Shown here: one piece after another, positions 1 to 8,835 of the stretch | Numbering within the stretch: position 1 is the stretch's first letter | Layout of the letters: the number at the start of each line of letters is the position of its first letter | Origin: JBAYGJ01 sp041666685 | Lineage (GTDB): Bacteria; Patescibacteriota; Patescibacteriia; UBA10025; JAHIVO01 | Reading direction: 5' to 3' | DNA length: 41,671 bases | Assembly: GCA_041666685.1 (NCBI GenBank) | Contig: JBAYGJ010000004.1 | Coordinates: forward strand, 1-41,671 | The notes under the pieces: generated by a model | The model's database searches: none | The model's input: only the letters and a program-made list of their open reading frames with translations | What the model was told of the DNA's origin: nothing | Translations under genes and position numbers: made by a program

Positions 1-3000
1 ATTGAGGGCTGGGCCAGGGCTTTGTCCCAGAAAATTTCAGGCACTACGCTAGGATTTTCCGATTGGGGCTGGATCAGGTTGGCCGGTACCTACGATAACG
101 GCCGGGGAGACAGCGGACCGTACCAGCTCACTGGCACGGAGGTGGATTCACAGCAGTTTTTGGGTGACCCGAGTGTCAATCCGAATGACGTGAAACTGTA
201 CAGCGTGTTCGGTTGGGGCTGGGGTGCGGAGACGTCGGATTATTATAATAAGTCGTCATGGCTATCCATGGTCAATGTCAGCAACAACCGTCTGGCGTTC
301 AATACCAAGTATGCCGATAAGGTGCAGTTGCGGGTCGATGAAACCGGCAACCAACATGTGTCTTGGATTGGCTATGATGGCACCACCGGTAAGTGGGAAA
401 TATTTTATGTCAAACATCAAGATGGCCGATGGCAGACGGTGAGTGGCGCTGTGTATACCGGTGATACGAGCGTAGCCGACGCCCGCGTGACCGCATCAAC
501 TGACGCAGACCCCTCAGAACTACCGGATGGCGTATCGATGCTTTCCATGGATATAGACAATGCCGGAATCCCGCATTTTGCTTGGGAAGACGGCGGCTTC
601 TGGACATACCGTGAAGGTGGGGTGGTAAAATATACGACGTGGGACGGTACTGCCTGGCTAACGACGATTATTGACGGTTCGGAATCGCAAGTACCTTCCA
701 TTGAAATTGATTCTGCGGACCACCCTCATATAATCTATCGGAGTGGTGGCTATGGTTCGGCAACAGTGAAATATACATATTGGAATGGTACAGCCTGGTC
801 AGTCCCGTCGAACGTCAGTTCTTCGGGCATCCAGCTTGATTGGCCTGATTTTATCCTGAGGGATGATGCGCCGGTAGTAGTATGGGGCCAGCCCGATGGG
901 ACAAACAATAATATTTATTTACGATGGTGGGATGCCACTGCAAATTCAGGTGCCGGAGGATGGGTAGACGTTGATCCGTCAGATGGGAACTATACCGATG
1001 ACCAGGTAGTAAATACGGGGATCACGATTCCGCCAACAGGCTATTACGCCAAAGTTGCTTTGTATCCAGACGGTCACCCCGGTGTGCTGTGGAGAGAGGG
1101 CGGCACTGACGGGGACCGTCTGTATTTCCGGCAATGGAACGCTGGCTTAGGGGCATGGACGTCTGTCAGTAACGACGGCAACAACCAGCAGATTGATCTG
1201 AATCGGACTTATGACATTTACGGCCGCCAGAATGATTTGGCTATAGACCGGAATGGCATTGTGCATGTAGTTTATTCCACATTAGAGGGCAGTCGTCGTG
1301 ATGTGTACCATGCTCAATCAAGTGGTGCAGCCTGGGTGACAGCCGCCAGGACAGCCCCAGCCGGAGCCAGCGGCGGTCAACTTGACCCGCTGTATAATAT
1401 CTCGCTGACTACCGAGTCGGGGTCACAGAATTCCGCCATGTCTTTGGATCGATTTGGTAATGTACATGTTATTTGGGAAGAAGTGGATGCCAATACCGCC
1501 GGGGCAGCCTGTATAACTAATGCTGATTGCCAGGCGTCAGGGTACGCGTCGTGCCTGGATTTTCATGCGTATGGCATGCGCTGCGCCAATGTTGACGTGA
1601 TGTATTCGCGATGGATGCCCGGCAATGTCCAGTCCGGCCTGGGCTGGGTGGAATTCATGCCCGCTGGCGCTTTGCTCGGTATACCGTGGGTCAAGACGAT
1701 GTTCGCCGACATCCATGCCAGCCAGAATATCACGTTGGCGCCGCCGCCTCGCGGCACCGGGGAGTATACGTCAACGTATTTGATAGAAACCGGCGGCACG
1801 ATCAGCGGCATTCCGGGGTACTACGGCGGCACGACGACCGGGGCACCGACATCCCAATTGCCGGATCAGGCGGGCTTCCCGTCGTTGATCCAGAACCGGC
1901 CCTCGATCCAGACTCTGGGTGCTGAGTTGCTGGCCAAACTTGACGTGGATGGGCTGGTCAATAAAACAAACGGTGACAAGAACCGCCACGGGACAATAGT
2001 GGCTGAAAGTACTACTACTGAATTGAGCACCAATTCCGTATTCGGCACAACACCGTCCCGGCCGATATTGAACAATAAAGTATATTATTTCCATGGGACC
2101 CCGGGCCAGACTTTCACGATTTCCAATGACATGTATTTTATGAAAGGCCTCGCCACAGCGACTCCTGCTACCAGGGGCAATGGTGTCATCGTGGTGGACG
2201 GTAACCTGGAGGTCAATGCCAACCTGTATTACCAGAAATGGTGCGAAAACGATCATGCGCTAGTTTGTCGGCAGGATACTGATTGCGTCAGTGTCGGCGG
2301 CACCTGCAATGATCCGGCCATCAGCAATTTAATCGAGCTGCCGTCGGCGGCCATTATTGTCCGCGGGAATATTTACATCAATCCCCTGGTCCATAAAGTC
2401 TCGGCGGTAGTTGTGGCAATTGATAATCCGGATACTGTGGACGATCCGGTTACGACGGACGTGGTGGAAAACATGGAGGGCATTGTCAGTTCCGGGCGGA
2501 AAGCGCCTGCAGACGTGAGTGTTGCGAGGTCACAGGATGATACCTGGGTAAATTCAAATACCACAAACCACCCGGTATCAAGCTCTGCATTTTTTGGCAA
2601 GGACAATGACGTACTAATCGGAGTGACAAACGGCTCGGCTGGCATGATGTATGAATCCCAGCCTGGTGGCGAAACATGGGATATCGGGTCGATCCCGGCA
2701 AATCAAGGACCAATTATTTCTATGCTGAAAGCCAGCAATGGAGATATTTATTTAGGGCGGGGCGGATATCCGAGTTTCAGCAATGGATATGTAAATCGTT
2801 CTGCGGATAATGGACAAACGTGGGTAACCTCGAACAACTTCAATGATTGTCCTATAACAACTTTATTAGAAGCGCCCAATCATGACATTTTTATCGGTTT
2901 TGGTTGCAGTAAAGCCAGCGTGTATCGCCTGCCTTATGGAGCCCCAATCAATGGAGGATGGGTGAATACCGCCGCTGGAGTTGGCGGCATCGATTTTTCC

Positions 3001-4893
3001 GGCACCCAGGCCGACGTGGTAAATTCGATGATCCGAGCAGCCAATGGGGACATAATTGTTGGTACCACTGATTCAACTGGCGGTCGGGTATATCGCCTGA
3101 CGTATATCGGACCTTTGTGGGACAATAAATGGAATCAGATTGAAAACCGTACATTAGGATCGTTTGGAGTGTCTGCATTAGCCCAAACTGCTAATGGCGA
3201 TATGTATGCCGGCACTAACTCCAGTCCCGCTGCGGTATTTAGATTGCCCAATGCGACAGCGACATGGCAGAGTACTGGCGCCATCCAACTACCAGGCGGG
3301 GCGTACCGTGAACAGGCGGTCCAGAGTTATAGCCGTGTTAATGCCCTGTTAAAAGCAAGTACCGGTGTTTTATATGCGGGAATGGGGGGAAATAAAGGGG
3401 ATGTATTCCAGTATAATACCGGGACTAATAATTGGGACGCTACAGCAAATATGACTGAGGACCCGACGCCTGCCGCGCAATACAGCGGTGATGAAGTGTA
3501 TCCGCGGAGTATTTATGTTTTGAGCGAGGGTGCGGATCATTCACTATACGCGGGTTCACAAGTCGTATTCAATACGTCTCAGTGGAGTGGGGAAGTTTAT
3601 AAAACAACTGACTGGGGCGTTACCTGGGATCGAGTATTTAATACTCTGGTTGGCGGTACGTCGGTTAATGCATTGCTCCAAAATGCGCTGGATCAGGGAG
3701 GTACAAAGTTCCGTTCCATGTTAAGATTTTCGCTTCCTATCCCGGGGGGCGCGGAAATCAAGAGCGCGTATTTGAAATTACAGGGCGATGGCACCGGCAG
3801 CGGCGAATTCAATGCTCGTCTGTACCTTATTGACGGTGATAATGCGAATACAATTGATTTCGCCAGCACGCCAAATCCGGCTCTGTACAATATTTTGACA
3901 TCGAACAGCGTGAATTTCCCGATTGAGAACAACTGGACAGCAGGCACCTGGTACCAGACACCGGACCTGAAAGCGATAGTACAGCGTTTTGTGAATCGGG
4001 ACAATTATGGGGAAGGAAATTATATTGGGCTGGCAATTAAAGAGGGCGATGCGGCTGTTGGCGAGTCCCGAGGTTTCCGGACATTTGATTCTGATCCGGC
4101 TAATGCCCCGCAATTAATAATCGAGTATGCTCCACGGCGTACGCTGTATAAGCCGTCCGCTACTACTGATGATGTCCAGGCTTGGAGCACTGGCTCGGAC
4201 AGCGCGGCAGTCAGCCAGCGGATCGGGTGGAATGCAGGGGCCATGCCAGCCCGGGCAGAGCGGAGTTTTTTACGGCTGGGACCGGTGGCTGGTCAGGCGG
4301 AATTACCGGTAGAGGCGGAAATTATCAAAGCCCGCTTGGTCGTAACCAAAGACACGGCCAATGCGGATGCGGCCACATTCCAATTGCGTCAGGGGCTATT
4401 GACGCCGAATAACGCTAATGGGGATTTTGATGCATTTTCCGGAAATCCGTATCTGTGGCCGGTGCGAATAGACGTATCTGAAATGGCCGAAGATGTTACA
4501 GGCGCCTGGACAACAGCGGGCACGTACCATTTTACAGACATCAAGCGTCTGATCCAGGACTGGGTGGATGATGCACAGTATACGCAGGGGTATTATCTCG
4601 GATTGAGTCTCCGCCGCGGTGAAAATGAGGACACGGCCACGGCGGGCGCTTCCCGTTCTTTCAAGAGCCAAGAAGCGGGCGGCGCCACCCAACTGGAAAT
4701 AGATTATCAGATACCGCTTTCCGTATCCGGGTTATTCGTGGCTGGCACCGGGTATAATTTTGACCGCAAGTATACGAAGAATCTTGCTCCGGCTGAACAG
4801 ATACTGTATGATGGGAGAGTGGTGGCGAACACGCCTCCCGGACTGTCCGATTTCATTACGGCCCTGCCGATCTATCATCGCGTCACGCCATAA
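1..4893 (+). CDS. Giant beta-propeller/DNRLRE surface protein (5' end missing)
   Basis: The frame is open from base 1, so the TTG at 22 is probably not the start and the gene begins outside the window. At least 1630 residues are present. In order (numbering from nt 22): a GWARALS...DWGWIRL segment at the N end; about nt 300-1620, propeller-like repeats with HVSWIGYD, PHFAWEDGG, HIIYRSGG and NVHVIWEEV strands and a Cys-rich insert (CITNADC...); about nt 2110-2390, the GNGVIVVDGNL...IIVRGNIYINP domain with another Cys cluster; about nt 2510-3670, a second propeller with Asp-box motifs SADNGQTW and TTDWGVTW; about nt 3680-4715, two DNRLRE-type domains (SMLRFSLP... and RSFLRLGP...); and a C-terminal ILYDGRVVANTPPGL segment. 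No C-terminal membrane anchor is seen. Known: such domains occur in secreted adhesion or glycan-binding proteins. Inferred: a pilus-associated or cell-surface adhesin, given the adjacent T4P genes. Confidence 0.85.
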   Translation: MEGWARALSQKISGTTLGFSDWGWIRLAGTYDNGRGDSGPYQLTGTEVDSQQFLGDPSVNPNDVKLYSVFGWGWGAETSDYYNKSSWLSMVNVSNNRLAFNTKYADKVQLRVDETGNQHVSWIGYDGTTGKWEIFYVKHQDGRWQTVSGAVYTGDTSVADARVTASTDADPSELPDGVSMLSMDIDNAGIPHFAWEDGGFWTYREGGVVKYTTWDGTAWLTTIIDGSESQVPSIEIDSADHPHIIYRSGGYGSATVKYTYWNGTAWSVPSNVSSSGIQLDWPDFILRDDAPVVVWGQPDGTNNNIYLRWWDATANSGAGGWVDVDPSDGNYTDDQVVNTGITIPPTGYYAKVALYPDGHPGVLWREGGTDGDRLYFRQWNAGLGAWTSVSNDGNNQQIDLNRTYDIYGRQNDLAIDRNGIVHVVYSTLEGSRRDVYHAQSSGAAWVTAARTAPAGASGGQLDPLYNISLTTESGSQNSAMSLDRFGNVHVIWEEVDANTAGAACITNADCQASGYASCLDFHAYGMRCANVDVMYSRWMPGNVQSGLGWVEFMPAGALLGIPWVKTMFADIHASQNITLAPPPRGTGEYTSTYLIETGGTISGIPGYYGGTTTGAPTSQLPDQAGFPSLIQNRPSIQTLGAELLAKLDVDGLVNKTNGDKNRHGTIVAESTTTELSTNSVFGTTPSRPILNNKVYYFHGTPGQTFTISNDMYFMKGLATATPATRGNGVIVVDGNLEVNANLYYQKWCENDHALVCRQDTDCVSVGGTCNDPAISNLIELPSAAIIVRGNIYINPLVHKVSAVVVAIDNPDTVDDPVTTDVVENMEGIVSSGRKAPADVSVARSQDDTWVNSNTTNHPVSSSAFFGKDNDVLIGVTNGSAGMMYESQPGGETWDIGSIPANQGPIISMLKASNGDIYLGRGGYPSFSNGYVNRSADNGQTWVTSNNFNDCPITTLLEAPNHDIFIGFGCSKASVYRLPYGAPINGGWVNTAAGVGGIDFSGTQADVVNSMIRAANGDIIVGTTDSTGGRVYRLTYIGPLWDNKWNQIENRTLGSFGVSALAQTANGDMYAGTNSSPAAVFRLPNATATWQSTGAIQLPGGAYREQAVQSYSRVNALLKASTGVLYAGMGGNKGDVFQYNTGTNNWDATANMTEDPTPAAQYSGDEVYPRSIYVLSEGADHSLYAGSQVVFNTSQWSGEVYKTTDWGVTWDRVFNTLVGGTSVNALLQNALDQGGTKFRSMLRFSLPIPGGAEIKSAYLKLQGDGTGSGEFNARLYLIDGDNANTIDFASTPNPALYNILTSNSVNFPIENNWTAGTWYQTPDLKAIVQRFVNRDNYGEGNYIGLAIKEGDAAVGESRGFRTFDSDPANAPQLIIEYAPRRTLYKPSATTDDVQAWSTGSDSAAVSQRIGWNAGAMPARAERSFLRLGPVAGQAELPVEAEIIKARLVVTKDTANADAATFQLRQGLLTPNNANGDFDAFSGNPYLWPVRIDVSEMAEDVTGAWTTAGTYHFTDIKRLIQDWVDDAQYTQGYYLGLSLRRGENEDTATAGASRSFKSQEAGGATQLEIDYQIPLSVSGLFVAGTGYNFDRKYTKNLAPAEQILYDGRVVANTPPGLSDFITALPIYHRVTP

Positions 4894-4956
4894 GTCGGTA
4901 ATGAGTAAATTGTAATTTGTAAGTGGTTGTTTGGATGAAAGTTAATAATTTGAACT

Positions 4957-6066
4957 ATGGCTAAAAATTTAAACTATCTAGGGATCGATTTATCGGGTGC
5001 GAGCATCAAACTGGTCGAGTTGCGCAATGCAGGAAATGGACGCTCGCAACTCGTGACGTACGGTTTCATCGATGAGACGTATAACATCATCAAGGATGAT
5101 AATCCTGCGGCGCGCACGGCGATCGCCGGGCAGCTCCAGGATCTGATCAAACAGACAAGGGCCGGTTCGACCTCGGCCATTGCCGCCCTGCCGTCATTTT
5201 CTGTTTTCAGCTCTATCATCAATCTGCCGGCCATGAAGGATAAGGATTTAGTTTCGGCCATCCGTTGGGAAGCGAAGAAATTTGTCCCCATCCCGCTGGA
5301 AGAGATGATTTTGGATTGGGAAGTCCTCAAGGAGCCGGGCGAAATTTCGCCGGCTAAACCGCCCGCGGGGGACAAGGATGTTGTGAAGGACGAAAAAAAA
5401 CAGATCGGTGCAATGGCGCCAAAAGCGAATCTGCGGATCCTGATGACGGCGGCGCCGAAAAATTTAGTCAACCGGTATGTTGAGCTTTTCAAAATAGTCG
5501 GGTTGCAGCTCGTCGGCCTGGAGACCGAATCGTTTGCCCTGGAGCGGTCGTTGGTCGGTAATGACATGAACCCGGTCATGGTGATAGATATCGGGAGCCA
5601 GACGTCCAGTATAATAATTTTTTCCAGCGGTGTCCCAATCCTCAATCGCAGTATCGATGTTGGCGGCAAGGGGATTACCCGTGCGCTGCAGGAAACCATG
5701 GGGCTGACTGCCGAACAGGCAGAACAGTTCAAACGGGACGTTGGCATGTCCGTCACGTCCGAGTCTCTTGGCAAGCTGCCAAAACCGATGAGCTATGTCG
5801 TGAATTCTATCATCAATGAAATCCGTTATATCCTGAATATTTACCAGAACCAGAACAAGAAGCCGATCACTAAAGTCATCCTGACCGGCGGTTCCGCCTT
5901 TTTGGCTGACATCTCCGGTACCCTTGAGAGCATTTTCAATATCAAATCGTATATTGGCGACCCATGGGCCCGGGTGATCCATCCGGTTGAGATTGATTCG
6001 TTATTGAAGGAGCTTGGCCCACGCATGGCCGTCTCGATCGGACTGGCGATGAGAGAAATATCATAA
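4957..6066 (+). CDS. pilM: Type IV pilus assembly protein PilM
   Basis: 369 aa, the usual PilM length. PilM is a cytoplasmic actin-like (ASKHA fold) ATPase that binds the N-terminal tail of PilN and links the inner-membrane alignment complex to the motor. Visible signatures are the N-terminal phosphate-1 motif YLGIDLSGASIKLVEL, the central VMVIDIGSQTSSIIIF phosphate-2 motif and VILTGGSAFLADI, the adenosine motif near the C end. The ATG at 4957 has no SD. A clear terminator follows and pilN has its own promoter, so pilM is probably not cotranscribed with pilNO by default. A ~30-residue charged, Pro-rich linker (EPGEISPAKPP...DEKKQ) interrupts the middle of the fold. Confidence 0.95.
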   Translation: MAKNLNYLGIDLSGASIKLVELRNAGNGRSQLVTYGFIDETYNIIKDDNPAARTAIAGQLQDLIKQTRAGSTSAIAALPSFSVFSSIINLPAMKDKDLVSAIRWEAKKFVPIPLEEMILDWEVLKEPGEISPAKPPAGDKDVVKDEKKQIGAMAPKANLRILMTAAPKNLVNRYVELFKIVGLQLVGLETESFALERSLVGNDMNPVMVIDIGSQTSSIIIFSSGVPILNRSIDVGGKGITRALQETMGLTAEQAEQFKRDVGMSVTSESLGKLPKPMSYVVNSIINEIRYILNIYQNQNKKPITKVILTGGSAFLADISGTLESIFNIKSYIGDPWARVIHPVEIDSLLKELGPRMAVSIGLAMREIS

Positions 6067-6082
6067 AAAAAGCAGATACGAC

Positions 6083-6112
6083 AAATCAGTAAATACCCGT
6101 TTACTGGTTTTT
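6083..6112 (+). terminator. Intrinsic terminator after pilM
   Basis: An 11-bp stem (AAATCAGTAAA with TTTACTGGTTT, one T-G wobble) closes a 6-nt loop and runs straight into a T run, 17 nt after the pilM stop codon. It separates pilM from pilN. Confidence 0.75.
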
Positions 6113-6190
6113 GTTAATGATTAGCTCCAACCATGATTTGAACATGTTGAGGTGTTTTTGTCTAATGAAAAGGAAATAAAGCTGAAACTA

Positions 6191-6219
6191 TTGACTATTT
6201 TTGTTAGATATGCTACAAT
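6191..6219 (+). promoter_or_regulatory. Strong sigma-70-type promoter for pilN
   Basis: TTGACT (6191-6196), 17-nt spacer, TACAAT (6214-6219), with an extended -10 TGC directly before the -10. Predicted start of transcription is near 6226, giving a leader of about 110 nt before the pilN ATG. Confidence 0.8.
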
Positions 6220-6236
6220 ATATATATAAATAAATA

Positions 6237-6314
6237 CCGCTATTTACAAAAGGTTAAGCAGCGGCGGAGTTAGGCGAAAGGCCATACGAGAAGGCGACTT
6301 TTGCATTTGGCTCC
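6237..6314 (+). promoter_or_regulatory. Structured 5' leader of pilN, three-way-junction RNA
   Basis: The leader can fold into hairpin CCGCT/AGCGG (6237-6241 with 6260-6264), then an outer helix GGAG/CTCC (6266-6269 with 6311-6314) that encloses two hairpins: GGC-GAAAG-GCC (6273-6283) and AGAAG-GCGA-CTTTT (6289-6302, a GNRA tetraloop). An A-rich linker leads to the ATG at 6339; only a weak, too-close AGGG precedes it. The folding was done by eye. I do not recognise a known riboswitch family. Confidence 0.5.
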
Positions 6315-6338
6315 AAAAAACAAAAATAAAATCAGGGT

Positions 6339-8237
6339 ATGCCAATCAACCTCCTCCCATCGGAGGAAAAAAATAAATCTTCAAAAATCAGATACCAGCC
6401 CACCCCCATCGTCGAGATGACTGGGCCAATTGAGGTGAAAAAAAACAAGCCGGCCGTCAAGCGAGGCGGAGTTTTAGGTTTTTTCAAACAGGCATTCGCC
6501 AAGCCGAAACCGCTGGCCCCTGACGCAGAAACGCCGTTGCCAGAGAAGAAAGTGATGGTGGAGGAAAGGATAATTTTTGAAAAGCAAAAACCGCAAGCAG
6601 CACCGCGGCCCATCATCAAGATGGTGGCGCCGAAACCGGAAGGGATGCAAGTACGGAGCTCATCAACAATCGGCGAACGGATGGGGAATTTTTTCCGAAG
6701 CATCTTTGCTGCCAAACCCAAGGCTCCCGTATCCCTAACGGCCGCCCCAACACCCGTCAAAAATGAATTCCCCAAATATCAGCCGGTGCATACGGAAAAA
6801 GTTCTTGCTGAGCAGCCATTGCGGAAATCAAAACCCATAGAAGTTTTCACAGTCACGACAAACGGCAGGCAGCCGGAATCAGTCCGTACGCCTTCGGCGC
6901 CACACGCCGAGGGGCATCGAGTTGATATTCCGTATGAAGGTTTCCCGAAAGTTGACCCAGCGTTCAAGGTAATCAAGCAAACATCGGTGCCTGTTCTGCC
7001 GGCATCGGTCGTACGCGTATCCGTATGGCAAAAAATTTCTGCCTGGTTTAAACGAATGTTCGCACGTGCGCCGAAGCAAAAAATTGTGACGCCGGTTCAG
7101 CCAGAAGCTACGATCCCGCCAAAGTCATCTGAGCCCCGCGTCGTGGTCCGCACTGAGCAAAAAATGTATACTCCTCAGAAACCGTCACCACAGCCACCTC
7201 CTCCTCCGCATAAACCAGAAGTTGCCGCTCATACGGTTATGCCACCGTTCACACGACAGGATTTTCCCGTCAAACAAAATTCCGGATCAATGCCGACCGC
7301 TGACAAGATTCAGGCTCCACCGCCTCCAGCCAGACCCATTGCCATTCCTATCCCGCCGATGCCCGTGACTGTCAAACCGCCTCCAGCCCCGATCAAGCCG
7401 GCCACTGCGCCTATACTTGCTCCAGTCCCACCCGTAACGCCAAAGCAGGAAGTGAAAAAGGAATCGGGTATGCCTTGGTGGAAAAAAATATGGGCGTCGA
7501 TTGTCGGACTGTTTGGGCGGAAAGAGGCGGGCCGAAAAAAGGGTTTTCTCAAGCTGGGAGGTTCGGTACAGAATATTCCTGGTGTACGACTCACTGAAAT
7601 TAAAGAAAATGGGAGCGTTGCAAATCCGATTGAGTGGGAAGTTAACCTGGTACCTGAAGAGGCGTCTGAAAAAGAATTGCCCATATCAAAAATTCTTATT
7701 GGAATTTTGTGTGTTTTTATTTCGGCCGGCATCGTTTTTGGCGGATGGATCGCTGCCAACTACTATTATTATAACGTCACTGCCAAAGCCAGCGGTCTCA
7801 ACGGACAGATTGCCAGCAACCGCATCGAGATCAATGGGTATCAGCAAGTCCAGAAAGAAGTCCGTGAATTGAATCAGGTGATGAGCAATATCAATACGCT
7901 GATCAATAAGCACGTGTATTGGTCGGAGATATTCAATAAGCTGGAAAATTATACCGTTTCCGAAGTGTATTACACATCGCTAACTGCCGATGTCAACGGC
8001 GCAGTTTCGTTGAATGCATATGGCCAAAACTACGAATCAGCCATTAAACAGCTGGAAGTATTCAAGCGGGCCACTCATTTCGTCAATAAGGTCACGGTAA
8101 CGAATATATGTTTCATAACGGACGAAAAATGCGCCGGGACTTCAGTCGAAACCCTGCTCATTACGCCGACAGACGAGACAGTCAAGTTTTCAGTGAATCT
8201 CATGATCCAGCCGACAATATTTTATTGGCCAAAGTAA
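6339..8237 (+). CDS. pilN: PilN with a long proline-rich cytoplasmic extension
   Basis: 632 aa, whereas typical PilN is about 180-220 aa. PilN spans the inner membrane, binds PilM with a short N-terminal INLLP motif and pairs with PilO in the periplasm. Here the protein starts MPINLLPSEEK, then has ~430 residues of Pro-rich, basic, probably disordered sequence (a run of five prolines near 286-290), a second motif EVNLVPEE at 434-441, one membrane segment at 451-475, and a normal PilN coiled-coil/ferredoxin-like periplasmic part to the end. The tail contains four similar basic amphipathic segments at about 44-56, 113-126, 229-244 and 379-395. pilO follows after 6 nt. The C-terminal half supports PilN firmly; the function of the tail is unknown. 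Confidence 0.9.
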   Translation: MPINLLPSEEKNKSSKIRYQPTPIVEMTGPIEVKKNKPAVKRGGVLGFFKQAFAKPKPLAPDAETPLPEKKVMVEERIIFEKQKPQAAPRPIIKMVAPKPEGMQVRSSSTIGERMGNFFRSIFAAKPKAPVSLTAAPTPVKNEFPKYQPVHTEKVLAEQPLRKSKPIEVFTVTTNGRQPESVRTPSAPHAEGHRVDIPYEGFPKVDPAFKVIKQTSVPVLPASVVRVSVWQKISAWFKRMFARAPKQKIVTPVQPEATIPPKSSEPRVVVRTEQKMYTPQKPSPQPPPPPHKPEVAAHTVMPPFTRQDFPVKQNSGSMPTADKIQAPPPPARPIAIPIPPMPVTVKPPPAPIKPATAPILAPVPPVTPKQEVKKESGMPWWKKIWASIVGLFGRKEAGRKKGFLKLGGSVQNIPGVRLTEIKENGSVANPIEWEVNLVPEEASEKELPISKILIGILCVFISAGIVFGGWIAANYYYYNVTAKASGLNGQIASNRIEINGYQQVQKEVRELNQVMSNINTLINKHVYWSEIFNKLENYTVSEVYYTSLTADVNGAVSLNAYGQNYESAIKQLEVFKRATHFVNKVTVTNICFITDEKCAGTSVETLLITPTDETVKFSVNLMIQPTIFYWPK

Positions 8238-8243
8238 ATCCCT

Positions 8244-8825
8244 ATGGATATCGCTAAGGTAAAAAACAACATCAAGTCAATCGTGAACCGGTATTTTATC
8301 GCCATCGTGATTGTTGGCGTGCTGCTCATCTTGGCGGGCGGGTATTGGTTTTTCGTCAAAAATACCGTCGACAAAATCAGAGTGGTCGGGATCGCGGACC
8401 TGGAGAACAAGCAGTTAACGATCGACCAGCAGCAGCGCGCGCTGGACAAGCTGAAGAAACTCCGGGATCAGTATGAGGCGCTGGATTATGACCAGCTCAA
8501 GCAGATGCAGGCCATATTGCCGCACGAGGCGGAGCTCCCATACGTGGTCATGAAACTGAAACAGGTGATCATTGATAACGGGCTTGAGCTCGATTCGATT
8601 GATAGCGGTTCATTCACCAGCGTGACCTCGGCAGCAGCGACGCCGGCGCCGGCAATACGCAAACTAAATATTTCCGTCAGTTTCAAGGGCATCGAAAGCT
8701 ATGGCGCACTGAAGAATTTTCTGGACCAGCTGAGCAACACCGTGCCGTTTTTTGAACTGAATGCCCTGTCGTATATCCCGGGGGCAAGCGCTTATTCGCT
8801 CAACCTGACGACGTATTATCAATAA
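8244..8825 (+). CDS. pilO: Type IV pilus inner-membrane protein PilO
   Basis: 193 aa. A short cytoplasmic N end (MDIAKVKNNIKSIVNRY) precedes one membrane segment at about 18-37, then a coiled coil (roughly 50-90, DLENKQLTIDQQQRALDKL) and a ferredoxin-like periplasmic domain containing ILPHEAELPYVVMKLKQV and ISVSFKGIESYGALKNFLDQL, which are PilO hallmarks. PilO heterodimerises with PilN and aligns the pilus machine across the envelope. It lies 6 nt after pilN and 10 nt before the next gene, in the same operon. No SD is visible. Confidence 0.92.
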   Translation: MDIAKVKNNIKSIVNRYFIAIVIVGVLLILAGGYWFFVKNTVDKIRVVGIADLENKQLTIDQQQRALDKLKKLRDQYEALDYDQLKQMQAILPHEAELPYVVMKLKQVIIDNGLELDSIDSGSFTSVTSAAATPAPAIRKLNISVSFKGIESYGALKNFLDQLSNTVPFFELNALSYIPGASAYSLNLTTYYQ

Positions 8826-8835
8826 GTATTGACCT

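Noticed and set aside
1771..2256. Antisense open frame inside the giant surface protein gene.
   Set aside because: It lies within a well-supported coding frame and has no start signal or family match.
4974..5774. Long open frame antisense to pilM (266 codons).
   Set aside because: It shadows the real gene, has no SD or promoter and no recognisable protein features; pilM is complete on the plus strand.
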